Below are positions 20,932 through 30,276 of a stretch of DNA of 64,000 nt, one piece after another. The DNA comes from Halofilum ochraceum. Its GTDB lineage: Bacteria > Pseudomonadota > Gammaproteobacteria > XJ16 > Halofilaceae. A model generated the notes under the pieces. That model had not been told where the DNA came from and made no database searches. It saw only the letters and a list, made by a program, of their open reading frames with translations. Location: contig NZ_LVEG02000007.1 in NCBI RefSeq assembly GCF_001614315.2, positions 116,320 to 180,319 on the forward strand, written 5' to 3'. Positions within the stretch are counted from its first letter, which is position 1. Every line of letters begins with the position of its first letter. Position numbers and translations under genes: made by a program.

Positions 20932-21408
20932 ATGGGTGAGCAGATCAGCGAGACCATGGACGATACCGGTGTGAGGCCGGTCACCTATCGCCTCTACATA
21001 CGGGTTCCCTGTCGCGTCGCGATCGATCCGGGACGCCTTGGAAGGCATGTGCTCGTTCGAGGATGGTACGTTTATACGGGCAGCGCGCGACGCAACATGG
21101 CGGCTCGGCTGCGCCATCATCTCGCGGGGAATGACACGCGCCGCTGGCATATCGACTGGTTGCTGGGCGCTGGTCTGGGACAGGTGATGCATATACGGCT
21201 CGACACCGAATCGGAATGCACCGTCAACGGGCGGATCGAAGGACGTGTCGTCATCCCGCGTTTCGGTGCGACCGACTGCCGGCGTCGCTGCGGCAGTCAC
21301 CTCTTATGGCTCGGTACCCGGCGGCCGCGCGCGGTTCCGCGTGATCCCGGCCGGCGCCGCACGCACAGTGCAGTCGCCGCCGTCGAGCGTTCCGGGCGCC
21401 CTGCATGA
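20932..21408 (+). CDS. DUF123 (GIY-YIG-like) protein
   Basis: Up to 158 residues; the true start may be ATG 20932 or a later one. It contains the DUF123 pattern: YRLYIRVP, a GWYVYTGSARRN segment that matches the GIY-YIG core, ARLRHHL, WHIDWLL and a FGATDCRRRCGSHLLW segment. The frame runs about 30 basic residues past the usual domain end. DUF123 proteins are small and of unknown function, sometimes linked with endonuclease III or DNA repair. Its stop overlaps the ChaC start (ATGA), and a DNA glycosylase gene follows, so it belongs to a three-gene set. Confidence 0.78.
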   Translation: MGEQISETMDDTGVRPVTYRLYIRVPCRVAIDPGRLGRHVLVRGWYVYTGSARRNMAARLRHHLAGNDTRRWHIDWLLGAGLGQVMHIRLDTESECTVNGRIEGRVVIPRFGATDCRRRCGSHLLWLGTRRPRAVPRDPGRRRTHSAVAAVERSGRPA

Positions 21409-22109
21409 ATCGGATCGAGGCGCGCCCGGCTCGGGGCATCACGCGTGAAGTGCTCGAGGACGATGCTGTCCGCGCGGCAATCAGCGAGACGCACCCTGAG
21501 GTGCCACTGCTCGCCGACGAGACGCTGCGTGCATCGATGGAGCGGACGCTCCAGCAGCGCCCGGCGCGGGTCGATGCGGACGGCGTCTGGCTGTTCGCCT
21601 ACGGGTCACTGCTGTGGAATCCCTGTATCGAAGTGGCGCAGCGGTGTCCGGCACGGCTGTATGGCTACCACCGGGATTTCCGGCTGAAGCTGACCTACGG
21701 CCGCGGCACGCCGGAAACACCCGGGCTGATGCTGGGACTGGTCCCGGGCGGATCCTGTCGCGGCATGGCGCTGCGCGTGCCCGCCGAGATACTGAGGCAG
21801 GAGCTGATGCTGGTCTGGCGACGGGAGATGCTCACGGGAGTCTACGTCCCACGCTGGCTTACGCTGAAAACGCCCGGTGGCGATCTGCCGGCGATCGCGT
21901 TCACCGTGGATCGCACCCATGACTGTTATTGCGGTCGGCTTGGCGAGGACGACACGGTAGCCCTGATGGCTACGGGCCAGGGGCTGCTCGGGACCGCCCA
22001 GGATTATCTGGAAAGCACCGTCGGGCATCTCGATTCCGAAGGGATATACGACCGGCGCCTGCACCATCTGCGCGCGTGCGTCAGGCGCTACCGCGCGGGA
22101 GGCGGGTAG
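21405..22109 (+). CDS. ChaC-like gamma-glutamylcyclotransferase
   Basis: 234 residues. The glutathione-binding loop VWLFAYGSLLWNP is the hallmark of the ChaC/GGCT fold, and the catalytic Glu is likely in VWRREM. ARLYGYHRDFRLK, GLMLGLVPGGSCRG and the C-terminal TVGHLDSEGIYD segment complete the family pattern. ChaC enzymes split gamma-glutamyl groups from glutathione, giving 5-oxoproline and Cys-Gly. An extra 50 or so N-terminal residues precede the domain. It is translationally coupled to the DUF123 gene (ATGA overlap) and followed four bases later by the glycosylase gene. Confidence 0.88.
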   Translation: MNRIEARPARGITREVLEDDAVRAAISETHPEVPLLADETLRASMERTLQQRPARVDADGVWLFAYGSLLWNPCIEVAQRCPARLYGYHRDFRLKLTYGRGTPETPGLMLGLVPGGSCRGMALRVPAEILRQELMLVWRREMLTGVYVPRWLTLKTPGGDLPAIAFTVDRTHDCYCGRLGEDDTVALMATGQGLLGTAQDYLESTVGHLDSEGIYDRRLHHLRACVRRYRAGGG

Positions 22110-22112
22110 GCC

Positions 22113-22733
22113 GTGGCGCGCGATGAACTGCACGCCCGCTTCCTGGAGATCGCCAATGGCCTGTCGCCAGACCTCCGGGTAGCGATGGAACGCGTCGGCC
22201 CGCCCGAACCGCGTGACCGTGGTGATCAGCCGGTTGCAGGATTCCTCGCGCGCGCCGTGGTCGGTCAGCAGCTGTCGACGCATGCGGCCGCCACGATCTG
22301 GTCGCGGGTCGAGGCGATGGCGGATGGCGAGGGGATCGCCATTCCGGACGATCTCACCGACGAGCACTTCGATGTCTTGCGCGCCTGCGGGGTGTCGCGT
22401 GGTAAGGCGCGCGCGCTGCTCGCCATCCGGACCGCGCAGGCGGAAGGCCGGCTGGATGGTGCTTCCCTGGCGGCGCTCGATCACGCCGAGCGCTCGCGCC
22501 GCCTGCGCGCGATCCACGGGGTCGGCCAATGGACCTGCGATATGGTTGCGATCTTCCACTGTGGTGACGCGGATGTCTGGCCCGAGACCGACGTGGCGGT
22601 GCAGCGCACGTTCACAGGCCTGATCAGCCGGCGCCGCAAGCCTGCACGGGCGGCGGCGCGATTCTCGCCACAGCGTTCATGGCTGGCCCGTTACATGTGG
22701 CGTATCACCGATACCGAGCCAGACGGTGACTGA
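22113..22733 (+). CDS. DNA-3-methyladenine glycosylase II family protein
   Basis: 206 residues from GTG 22113, four bases after the ChaC gene. It is a helix-hairpin-helix GPD glycosylase: AGFLARAVVGQQLSTHAA near the start, the HhH loop IHGVGQWTCDM and the catalytic Asp in WPETDVAVQR. It removes alkylated bases such as 3-methyladenine from DNA in base excision repair. It is shorter than E. coli AlkA because the N-terminal TBP-like domain is missing; this resembles the MAG/AlkA-like single-domain class. The end of the protein is basic and aromatic (SWLARYMWRI). Confidence 0.87.
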   Translation: MARDELHARFLEIANGLSPDLRVAMERVGPPEPRDRGDQPVAGFLARAVVGQQLSTHAAATIWSRVEAMADGEGIAIPDDLTDEHFDVLRACGVSRGKARALLAIRTAQAEGRLDGASLAALDHAERSRRLRAIHGVGQWTCDMVAIFHCGDADVWPETDVAVQRTFTGLISRRRKPARAAARFSPQRSWLARYMWRITDTEPDGD

Positions 22734-22829
22734 GTTGCAGCGCTGGCGATCTGGCCAGAAGCGTTGCCATTCGTGGACCGCCGGGCCACACGGTATCTTC
22801 TTCGGAATAGGGGCTCGGAGCACGCCGTT

Positions 22830-23276
22830 TTGAAGTCGTTTGTGTGGGGATTGCTGGCCGTCTCGGCTCTGCTGTTTTCACCGTCGATCCTCGCCGCCGA
22901 CTGTGGCGCCCGGGAGTCGGTGACCCAGCGCGTACTCTGTTATGCCGAACTTGCGGTCGCCGCGGAAGAGGTGGCGCCATGCGATGCGGCCGAAGATGTC
23001 CGTGTGCGCGATCAGTGCTACGGCGTGTTCGCCGTCCAGACCGGACGTCCGGCCGCCTGTCGCGCGATCCCCGGGAACGATCAGCGCCCGGTGAGTCTCC
23101 GGCAGATCTGTCTCAGCGATGTCGCGATCGTCAGCGGCGAACCCGCGCTGTGCGGCGAGGTGACAGACTCGAATCTGCGCGATACCTGTTACCTGAAGCT
23201 GCGTCGCGATACCGGCGACCCCGGCCTGTGCGAGCGCATCGCCGAGCCGGCACTGCGAAGCCTCTGCAAGCGCTGA
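22830..23276 (+). CDS. secreted protein with regular cysteine repeats
   Basis: TTG at 22830, with GGAG nine bases before it, gives 148 residues and a clean Sec signal peptide cleaved after about residue 23 (LFSPSILAA). The frame is open back to 22764, which would mask the signal. The mature part has ten cysteines at 25, 37, 51, 63, 77, 94, 108, 120, 134 and 146. The spacing alternates 12 and 14 residues, with a single gap of 17, so the chain is a tandem of 26-residue units. A unit reads roughly LRxxCYxxxAxxTGxPxxC. No known family was recognised. It probably folds as helical hairpins joined by disulfides in the periplasm. Confidence 0.72.
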   Translation: MKSFVWGLLAVSALLFSPSILAADCGARESVTQRVLCYAELAVAAEEVAPCDAAEDVRVRDQCYGVFAVQTGRPAACRAIPGNDQRPVSLRQICLSDVAIVSGEPALCGEVTDSNLRDTCYLKLRRDTGDPGLCERIAEPALRSLCKR

Positions 23277-23327
23277 ACCAACCCGTTCAGTGGCATGCGT
23301 CCGGCACTCTGTCCGCAATCCAGGCTC

Positions 23328-23747
23328 CTACCGCTTTGCCCGGATGTCCTTTCCATCACGGATCTGGGCGACCGCGATGCCCATGGTCTCCCGCCAGCGG
23401 TGTTCCAACTGCCCGTCGAATTGTGAATCGGTTTCCGCCAGCGTTTTGAGCAGCGATTCGAGCCAGTTGTCATACATCCAGGGCTCGATCCGATAGCCCT
23501 TTTTTCCGTGGCTTTTATGGAGGCGTTTCAATTCGTGGTCGCCGAGATCGCCGCCCCCCGCGTAGAGGATCGACGCGCTGATGCCGTGCCGGAGCAGGTG
23601 GATCTGCTGTTGCCAGTCGGTATCCACGAACTTCGCGGCGATCTCGGGGTGACTCCCCACGAAAATCGTGTAGAAGCGCGAGAGGAAATCGCGCCGCTGT
23701 AGACAGCGGTTGAAGCTCTGGTGGACGTCGGCGTAGGTGTCGGCCAT
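23328..23747 (-). CDS. single-domain globin
   Basis: 139 residues with the globin pattern: Tyr26 at the B10 position (RFYTIF), Phe40 at CD1 (AAKFVDTD), the E-helix region QIHLLRHGISASILYAG, and likely proximal His80 in LHKSHGKKGYRI, followed by a typical G helix (WLESLLKTLAETD). It should bind haem and sense or handle oxygen or nitric oxide. The gene lies 113 bp downstream of a GGDEF-EAL gene on the same strand, so a shared transcript is possible. This context hints at a link between gas sensing and cyclic-di-GMP; that is inference. Confidence 0.78.
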   Translation of the reverse strand: MADTYADVHQSFNRCLQRRDFLSRFYTIFVGSHPEIAAKFVDTDWQQQIHLLRHGISASILYAGGGDLGDHELKRLHKSHGKKGYRIEPWMYDNWLESLLKTLAETDSQFDGQLEHRWRETMGIAVAQIRDGKDIRAKR

Positions 23748-23859
23748 GTGGATACCCGCTCGCGGCTGCAGTCGAGGGCGGAGTCTGCCGCAGTGCGCGT
23801 GCGCTCGTATTGATCTGGCTCAAGTCTCCGGTGGGCCGGGGGCAGATGTACCGGCGTTT

Positions 23860-26268
23860 TCAGGCGTCGGCCGGTGCGTTGGAGGGCTCGCCGGAGAGCG
23901 TGTCGATCGGTACGGGCTGGCCCGAGAAATGGCCCTGGACGAAGTCGACGTCGATGGACCGGAGGGCTTCCAGCGTCGCGCGGTCCTCGACGTATTCGGC
24001 AACGGTCGTCAATCCCAGCACGCGGCCGATGTCGTTGATGGATCGGACCAGCGCATGGTCGACCGGATCACGCGCGATATCGCGCACGAACTGGCCGTCG
24101 ATCTTCAGCGTATCGACGGGCAGGGAGCGCAGATAGCCGAACGAGGAGAGACCGCTGCCGAAGTCGTCCAGTGCGAATCGGCAGCCGAGCGTGGCGAGCC
24201 GTCTCATGAAACGGCTCGCCTGGGCGAGATGACCGATCGCGGCGGTCTCCGTGATCTCGAAACGAAGCTGTGAGGGCGATAGCGGGGCGCTCCGCAGATC
24301 GGTAACCAGGTGCTCCGCGAATTCGGGGTCGTCCACCGATGTGCCGGAGAGGTTGATCGCGCAGGCATCGATGCGCGCCACCAGTTCAGGGTGGTGCCGG
24401 AACCAGTCGAAAACGGCGCCGATCACCCAGCGGTCGATACGGGTTGCGAGGCCATAACGTTCCGCGGCCGGCAGGAAGCTGCTCGGCAACAGGAGCCGGT
24501 CATCGTCCGTGCGCATGCGGACCAGAACCTCGAAATGCATGCCGTGCTCAGGGACTTCCCGACGGAGATCGACGATCGGCTGGATGTACAGCTCGAATTC
24601 GTCGTGCTCAAGCGCCCGTGTGATACGGCTGATCCATTCGATCTGGCCATGTCGGCGCTGCATCTCGCGGTCGTCGGCGCGGTAGACGTGGGCGCGCCCG
24701 CCGCCGGCTTCCTTGGCCACGGCACAGGCGGTATCCGCGTTGCGCATGATTTCGCTGACCGCGCTCTCATGCGGCAGGATTTCCGCCACACCGATACTCA
24801 GATCAAGGCGGAAAACCTGATCGTCCCAGAAGAAGCGGAAGTCTCCGATGGCGCGGACGAGATCCTCGGCGATCCGCAACGCGTGCGGGGCGTCGCAGTT
24901 CTCCAGCAGCAGGGCGAACTCGTCGCCGCCGAGGCGCGCGATGGTATCGCCGGTACGCACATGCTGATGCAGCACACCGGCAACCTGCCGCAGTACTTCA
25001 TCGCCCGCGATGTGTCCCTGACTGTCGTTGACGACCTTGAACCGGTCGAGATCGATGTAGCATATGGAATGCACGCGGTCGGCCTGTCGGCGTGCGGCGA
25101 TCAGGCGGTTCAGTCGCCTCTCGAATTCGCGCCGATTGGTCAGTTCCGTCAGCGCGTCGTGGCTCGCTTCGTACTGCAGCCGAGCGGAGAGTTCCACCGA
25201 TTCGGTGATGTCCTGGAGCTCGACGATCAGATAACGGTCATCGATCGGCAGATCGCTCACCGCGGCGATCGCCACCGAAGTCCACAGCGTCTGACCATCG
25301 GCGCGGCGCAGACGGATATCGACCTCCGCCCGGGTGCGCGTGCCGTCGGCGAGCGCCTCGAGCGTCGCCTCGAATCCCCGGCGGTCCTCATCGATGACGA
25401 GGTCGGTCAGGGGCAGATCGCGCGGCGGCTCCTGCGGGTAGTGGAGCAAATCCCGCAGGGTCGGGTTCATCTGGAAGATTCCCCCGTCAAGCCGCGCCAG
25501 GGCCATGCCGATCGGGGCCTGGTCGAATGCCGTATGGAACCGCTGTTCACTGCGGGCGAGTGCTTCGCGGGCGCGGACGGCTTCATCCATTTTAGCCCGT
25601 ATGTGCCGATTCGCCGCTTCCGCCTCGGCGTTGGTTTGCTCGAGGCGCGCCGCCATTTCGTGCGTCTGCCGGAAGTTGGCCGCGTGGTTACGCCCGGCCG
25701 CCGCCAGCGCCAGGAGGTAGACCACGGTCATGGGCCCCAGAGCGAGTCCCGCTGCCCCCGTATTGAAGAACAGCCAGGCGGCGACGGGCAGGATGATCAG
25801 GGACGTATAGCCGAGGTACAGGCTCCAGATGCAGCCCAGAAACGGGATCGCGCCCGCCGCGAGTCCGGCGATCGCGATCAGGAGTATGAGGCTCTCGTGC
25901 GGTGTCGCATCACCCAGAAACAGCCAGGGCGTGATGCCCCAGAGCATCGCCGACACCATGGTGGAGGCGACGATCGGTCCGAGGGCGTGCCGAGGAGGGG
26001 TCGCGTCGCGCACGGCATGCGCGTGTCGGAGCGCGAAGCCACGCGCTGCGGTTACGACGACGAGTGCGACCAGCCAGGCGATCACGCTCGCCAGCGTCGC
26101 CACCTGCGCCATCGCGGCCGCGACAATCGCCGCAAGGGCCAGGTTTACGGCCAGCGAAATACGACCCTGCCGGATGAGATGATCGAGTATGGAGCGCTGG
26201 ACGGAGGGTGCGGAACGATCCGGATCGTCCGCGGTGCTCGCTCTGTCTGCGTGCATCGCGTCACGCAT
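23860..26268 (-). CDS. membrane GGDEF-EAL protein with PAS domain
   Basis: 802 residues. The N-terminal 190 residues hold about six hydrophobic helices forming a membrane sensor, then a coiled coil (about 205-240), a PAS domain with C-terminal PAC (about 245-370), a GGDEF domain and an EAL domain. The cyclase site is intact (LGGDEFAL). The phosphodiesterase motifs are also intact: EVLVRM, NLSGTSV, EITETAA, ALDDFGSG, LKIDGQFV, AEYVED and QGHFSGQPV. Both synthesis and breakdown of cyclic-di-GMP are therefore possible. It lies between a FimX-like gene (upstream, same strand) and the globin gene. Which activity dominates cannot be read from sequence. Confidence 0.9.
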   Translation of the reverse strand: MRDAMHADRASTADDPDRSAPSVQRSILDHLIRQGRISLAVNLALAAIVAAAMAQVATLASVIAWLVALVVVTAARGFALRHAHAVRDATPPRHALGPIVASTMVSAMLWGITPWLFLGDATPHESLILLIAIAGLAAGAIPFLGCIWSLYLGYTSLIILPVAAWLFFNTGAAGLALGPMTVVYLLALAAAGRNHAANFRQTHEMAARLEQTNAEAEAANRHIRAKMDEAVRAREALARSEQRFHTAFDQAPIGMALARLDGGIFQMNPTLRDLLHYPQEPPRDLPLTDLVIDEDRRGFEATLEALADGTRTRAEVDIRLRRADGQTLWTSVAIAAVSDLPIDDRYLIVELQDITESVELSARLQYEASHDALTELTNRREFERRLNRLIAARRQADRVHSICYIDLDRFKVVNDSQGHIAGDEVLRQVAGVLHQHVRTGDTIARLGGDEFALLLENCDAPHALRIAEDLVRAIGDFRFFWDDQVFRLDLSIGVAEILPHESAVSEIMRNADTACAVAKEAGGGRAHVYRADDREMQRRHGQIEWISRITRALEHDEFELYIQPIVDLRREVPEHGMHFEVLVRMRTDDDRLLLPSSFLPAAERYGLATRIDRWVIGAVFDWFRHHPELVARIDACAINLSGTSVDDPEFAEHLVTDLRSAPLSPSQLRFEITETAAIGHLAQASRFMRRLATLGCRFALDDFGSGLSSFGYLRSLPVDTLKIDGQFVRDIARDPVDHALVRSINDIGRVLGLTTVAEYVEDRATLEALRSIDVDFVQGHFSGQPVPIDTLSGEPSNAPADA

Positions 26269-26398
26269 TGCGCGTGGCGCCGGTCAGGGACGGCACCGGG
26301 GGCGAACCGCAGGGCGGACCGGCTTGGCGAGGGCACCGGCTGCTCCTGGCGAACAGATCGGAGGGATGCTGCCGGTGCCGTGTTGTCATGGCTGCCGC

Positions 26399-28480
26399 CT
26401 ACATCGCCATGGAGGAAAAGTCGTAATCGCGTTCCGTGCCCGGTTCCTGAAGGAACTCTCCCTGGATCATGTCGGTGCCCAACCCCCAAAGCACCGACAG
26501 GCTGCCCGCGTCCTTCACGCCGGGGCAGATCGTCTGCTTGCCTTCTTCGGATGCCCTCGCGGCGATCTCGCGGATCGCCTCCTGGTTCTGGGTGTTCTGC
26601 TGAAGGTTATGCGTGAATTCGTCGTTCACGCGCAGATAGTCCACCGACACGTGCCGGGTGACCTGGAACGGATCGCTCCCATGGCCGAAACCGGACAGGC
26701 ATATGCGGCATCCGATCGTGTGGACCGCCTTCGCGAAGGCGCTCGCCTGTTTGATCCGGTTCGCGGCGGCGCCGGCGTCGAGCTGGAAGACCAGTGCACC
26801 GTCCGGCAGATCGATCTGCGAGACACGGTCGTGGATCCACTTGAACAGGCCGGGATCGTCGAACGCGTGCCCGGATAGCGGCACGAAGAACACGGAACTG
26901 TCGTCGACCTTGATCTGTTCGATCAGGGCCTTCAGGGCGTTGAGCACTGTCCAGCGATCGAGTCCCTTCGACATGCCGGTACGCTCGGCGGCGGCGAGCA
27001 TGTCCGGATCCTCGACCGGTTGGCCATTGTCGTCGAGCACGCGGAACACGACTTCATACCGCGGGACGCTCTCGCCGGTCAGGCCGACGATCGGTTCGAA
27101 GAGCAACTGCAGTTGCTCGTTGCGCAGTACCTCGCGGATGCGCTCGACCCACTGCTGGTCGATCTGCTTCTGTGAGAGCTCGCCTTCTTTGGGCTGATAG
27201 ATGCGATGCGCGTCCGGACCCGCTTTCAGGGCCTCTTCCCAGGCGCGCTCCGCACGCGAGAGGATGTCGTTGGGATCGGTCGTGCTGCCGTCGATCCGGG
27301 CGATCCCGATCGTGGCCGTAACGCCGACCGAGGTCCCGTTGACGTCGCAGATGTGATCCTTGATCGCGCCCCGAACCCGGTCGGCGAGTTCGTCCAGGCT
27401 CGCCTGGTCCGAGATCGGTGTCAGCACGGCGAAGGTGGCGCCATCGAGTCGGGCGACCTGGTCTTCATCGCCGAAGGTATCCTGCAGCACACCGGCGATA
27501 TCGCCGATGACCTGGTCGGATCCGAGGATGCCGACGCGATCCTTGACCGAGCCGAAATCGTCCAGCGCCAGTTCCAGCAGGCTGGACTCGCCTTCCTCGC
27601 GTTCGGCGCGCGTGAGCGCCTCCTGCAGGAGTTCCATGAAGTGCTGGCGGTTGAACAGGCCGGTGACGCTGTCGCGCTGGCTGAGCAGATTGAGCTGCTT
27701 CTCGAGTTCTTCCGTGTTGCCCTGGTGGCGGATGATGATCTGGCTGCAGGCCTCGCCCTCGATCGAGGCGCGCGAGAATTCGACCTCGGCCTGGAAATGG
27801 CTGCCGTTGGCCTGTTGCAGCGCGAGTTCCAGGGTGCCCACGGCCTGGTCGCTGGTGGAGTAGTTGCGCAGGAACTCCTTGAGTTTCGCCTGGTCTTCCG
27901 ACTGCACCATGTCGATCATCGGCATGCCCTCGACTTCCTCGAAGGCTTCGTAGCCGAACAGGGTCAGATACGCATCATTCGCGAGTACGTGCATGCCGTC
28001 GTGGATGTAGGCGATCGCATCGCGGGAGGACTCCATCAGGGCCCGGGCCCGTTGCTCGCTCTCGCGGTAGGCGGTGCTCAGCCAGTGTGCCTGGCGGCGA
28101 ACCAGGACACGGTCGAGTTCGCGCACGATCGCATGGCGCATCTGTTCCTGGTCGTTCGGCTGGACACGCTCGGCCGCACCCATTGCCAGCGCCTTGCCCA
28201 CCGTCAGGTCTTCGTTCTCGCCGAACGCGATCACCGGCACGAAAAGTTCGTGTGAACGGATCGCCTCGATGGTGTCGCTCAGCGACAGGTCCATAGCGGC
28301 GAGCGAGTGCATCACCACGTCGACCGTGCCCTTCGCGAGGGCCGCGTCGAGTTCCTCCCGGTCTTCGGCCCGGACGGCCTTCACGGCGTAACCGGCCGGT
28401 CGCATCATCGAAGTGACGAATTCGGCGTCGTCGAGCGCGTCGCTGATCATCAGCAACCGGATTGTCGATTGGCTGTTCAA
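26399..28480 (-). CDS. FimX-like degenerate GGDEF-EAL receptor
   Basis: 693 residues, close to the 691 of P. aeruginosa FimX, with the same order: REC, PAS, GGDEF, EAL. The REC domain lacks the phosphoacceptor Asp (VVMHSLAAMD). GGDEF is replaced by LDGATFAV, and the EAL domain has EVVFRV and ICLSGFGHG in place of EAL and DDFG, so neither enzyme site should work. FimX binds cyclic-di-GMP through its EAL domain and supports type IV pilus assembly at the pole. Its start overlaps the epmB stop by four bases (ATGA). A FimX orthologue is the best reading; a generic degenerate GGDEF-EAL protein is the alternative. Confidence 0.78.
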   Translation of the reverse strand: MNSQSTIRLLMISDALDDAEFVTSMMRPAGYAVKAVRAEDREELDAALAKGTVDVVMHSLAAMDLSLSDTIEAIRSHELFVPVIAFGENEDLTVGKALAMGAAERVQPNDQEQMRHAIVRELDRVLVRRQAHWLSTAYRESEQRARALMESSRDAIAYIHDGMHVLANDAYLTLFGYEAFEEVEGMPMIDMVQSEDQAKLKEFLRNYSTSDQAVGTLELALQQANGSHFQAEVEFSRASIEGEACSQIIIRHQGNTEELEKQLNLLSQRDSVTGLFNRQHFMELLQEALTRAEREEGESSLLELALDDFGSVKDRVGILGSDQVIGDIAGVLQDTFGDEDQVARLDGATFAVLTPISDQASLDELADRVRGAIKDHICDVNGTSVGVTATIGIARIDGSTTDPNDILSRAERAWEEALKAGPDAHRIYQPKEGELSQKQIDQQWVERIREVLRNEQLQLLFEPIVGLTGESVPRYEVVFRVLDDNGQPVEDPDMLAAAERTGMSKGLDRWTVLNALKALIEQIKVDDSSVFFVPLSGHAFDDPGLFKWIHDRVSQIDLPDGALVFQLDAGAAANRIKQASAFAKAVHTIGCRICLSGFGHGSDPFQVTRHVSVDYLRVNDEFTHNLQQNTQNQEAIREIAARASEEGKQTICPGVKDAGSLSVLWGLGTDMIQGEFLQEPGTERDYDFSSMAM

Positions 28481-29559
28481 GGCGTTGCAGGGCCTCCCGC
28501 CTGGTCCAGCATGGACGTTGTGATGCCATCATGGCACCCGCTCCAGTCATGCGCGAGCGGGGTCTTCCCGGGGCGGCCAGCCTCTTCGACCACAAGCCGT
28601 GGCACCAGGTAACCGGGGAGTCGGGCCGCGACGGCTGCCATGAGTCGACGGGCCTCATCGGATCCGGTTTCGAAGTGGGCGGCGCCCCTCACCGGATCCA
28701 GCATGTGCAGATAATACGGCAGCACGCCGGCCGCGAACAGCCGGCGCGAGAGTTCGACCATCGCATCCACGTCGTCGTTGACTCCCCGCAGAAGCACTGC
28801 CTGATTCAGTACCATTGCCCCGGTGGCTCGCAGACGCGCGATTGCCGCACCCACCGTCGCGTCGATCTCATTGCCGTGATTGGCATGCACGACAACGACT
28901 GTAGCAAGACGCGTGTCCCCCAACCAGGCGCAGAGTCGATCATCGACACGCTCGGGTAATACGACGGGCAGCCGGGAATGGATTCGCAGTGTGGTGACGT
29001 GAGGGATCGCCTCGATGCGCTCGACCAGGTCGGCGAGCTTGCGGTCGGACAGCGACAACGGGTCGCCGCCGCTGAGGATCACCTCCCCGATAGTGTCGTC
29101 GCCGGCGATATAATCGAGCGCGGACTGCCAGTCGTCCGGCCTTGGGTTCGCATCGGCATAGGGGAATTCGCGCCGGAAGCAGTAGCGGCAGTGGATGCCA
29201 CAGGCTCCGGTCGTGACCAGCAGCACACGACCGTAGTACTTGTGGAGCACGCCGGGGCGGATCATGGCCGCCTGGTCGCCGACCGGATCCGGTCCGAATC
29301 CGGGGACCTCCCGCGCTTCGGCCGCGCTCGGCAGGACCTGCGCCAGCAGCGGGTCGTCCGGGTCGCCGTGGCGCATCCGGGCGACATAGCCGCGCGGCAC
29401 CCGCACCGGAAAGCCGGCATCCCCGGCCGCATCCTCCGGCAGGCCGAGCAGGGACCGCAGTTCGCCCGCATCACGGACCGCCGACGCGAGCTCACGCTGC
29501 CATTCCGGCGCCGTCGCGGGCGTGGAGTCGTTTTTTTGCTTCCGGGTTGCCGGTATCAT
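28477..29559 (-). CDS. epmB: EF-P beta-lysylation enzyme EpmB
   Basis: From ATG 29559 the protein is 360 residues; the frame reaches 29607 but that would run into the efp start. It is a lysine 2,3-aminomutase-like radical SAM enzyme: the cluster motif is CGIHCRYCFRREFPY, followed by GEVILSGGDPLSLSD and LRIHSRLPVVLPERV. EpmB converts alpha-lysine to beta-lysine, which EpmA then attaches to EF-P. Its divergent neighbours here are efp and epmA, which makes the assignment firm. Only 38 bp separate the two start codons. It is followed, with a four-base overlap, by the FimX-like gene. Confidence 0.93.
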   Translation of the reverse strand: MIPATRKQKNDSTPATAPEWQRELASAVRDAGELRSLLGLPEDAAGDAGFPVRVPRGYVARMRHGDPDDPLLAQVLPSAAEAREVPGFGPDPVGDQAAMIRPGVLHKYYGRVLLVTTGACGIHCRYCFRREFPYADANPRPDDWQSALDYIAGDDTIGEVILSGGDPLSLSDRKLADLVERIEAIPHVTTLRIHSRLPVVLPERVDDRLCAWLGDTRLATVVVVHANHGNEIDATVGAAIARLRATGAMVLNQAVLLRGVNDDVDAMVELSRRLFAAGVLPYYLHMLDPVRGAAHFETGSDEARRLMAAVAARLPGYLVPRLVVEEAGRPGKTPLAHDWSGCHDGITTSMLDQAGGPATP

Positions 29560-29597
29560 AGCCGTCCGATTTTTCCCGGCTTCCCGACGAGGGTCAA

Positions 29598-30167
29598 ATG
29601 GCGACATATAGCACGAGCGAGTTCAAGGCAGGCCTCAAGATCATGCTGGACGGCGATCCCTTCCAGATCGTCGAGAATGAATTCGTCAAACCGGGCAAGG
29701 GCCAGGCCTTCAACCGGGTCAAGGTGCGCAACCTCAAGACCGGCCGCGTGGTCGAGCGGACGTTCAAGTCCGGCGATTCCGTCGAGGCCGCCGACGTGAT
29801 CGACACCGAGATGACCTACCTGTACTCCGATGGCGAGTACTGGCACTTCATGGACCCGAACTCATTCGAGCAGATCGCCGCCGACGCGGCCGCGATGGGC
29901 GACGCCCACAAATGGCTGCGCGAGCAGGATACGGTGGAGATGACGCTCTACAACGGTGAGCCCCTCACGGTAACGCCGCCGAACTTCGCGGATCTGCGCA
30001 TCGTGGAGACGGATCCCGGCATCCGGGGCGACACTGCCCAGGGCGGTACCAAGCCCGCCACGCTGGAGACCGGCGCCGTGGCCAAAGTGCCGCTATTCGT
30101 CGAGGAGGGCGAGGTGATCCGCGTCGACACGCGCAAAGGCGAATACGTCAGCCGGGTGAAGGAATAA
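29598..30167 (+). CDS. efp: elongation factor P
   Basis: 189 residues, the standard EF-P length, with GAGGG six bases before the ATG. Three beta-barrel domains are expected. The modified lysine is Lys34 in KPGKGQAF, the position beta-lysylated in E. coli and relatives. Other marks are [27 protein letters not shown], and the C-terminal domain III starting near [20 protein letters not shown] relieves ribosome stalling at polyproline stretches. epmB lies directly upstream on the other strand and epmA downstream, so enzyme and substrate genes form one locus. Confidence 0.97.
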   Translation: MATYSTSEFKAGLKIMLDGDPFQIVENEFVKPGKGQAFNRVKVRNLKTGRVVERTFKSGDSVEAADVIDTEMTYLYSDGEYWHFMDPNSFEQIAADAAAMGDAHKWLREQDTVEMTLYNGEPLTVTPPNFADLRIVETDPGIRGDTAQGGTKPATLETGAVAKVPLFVEEGEVIRVDTRKGEYVSRVKE

Positions 30168-30276
30168 CCCGCATACGCCGTCATCGGCAGGTCGCCGCGC
30201 CCGTTGGGGACACGGGCGACGGCGTCGGCCGCAGCGGCCCGTGTTGGCCGGCCCTCGCTCCTCCCTGGCGCAAATC

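Noticed and set aside
24310..26616. A 768-residue plus-strand frame opposite the GGDEF-EAL gene
   Set aside because: It is a shadow of the GGDEF-EAL coding strand; no motif or ribosome site.
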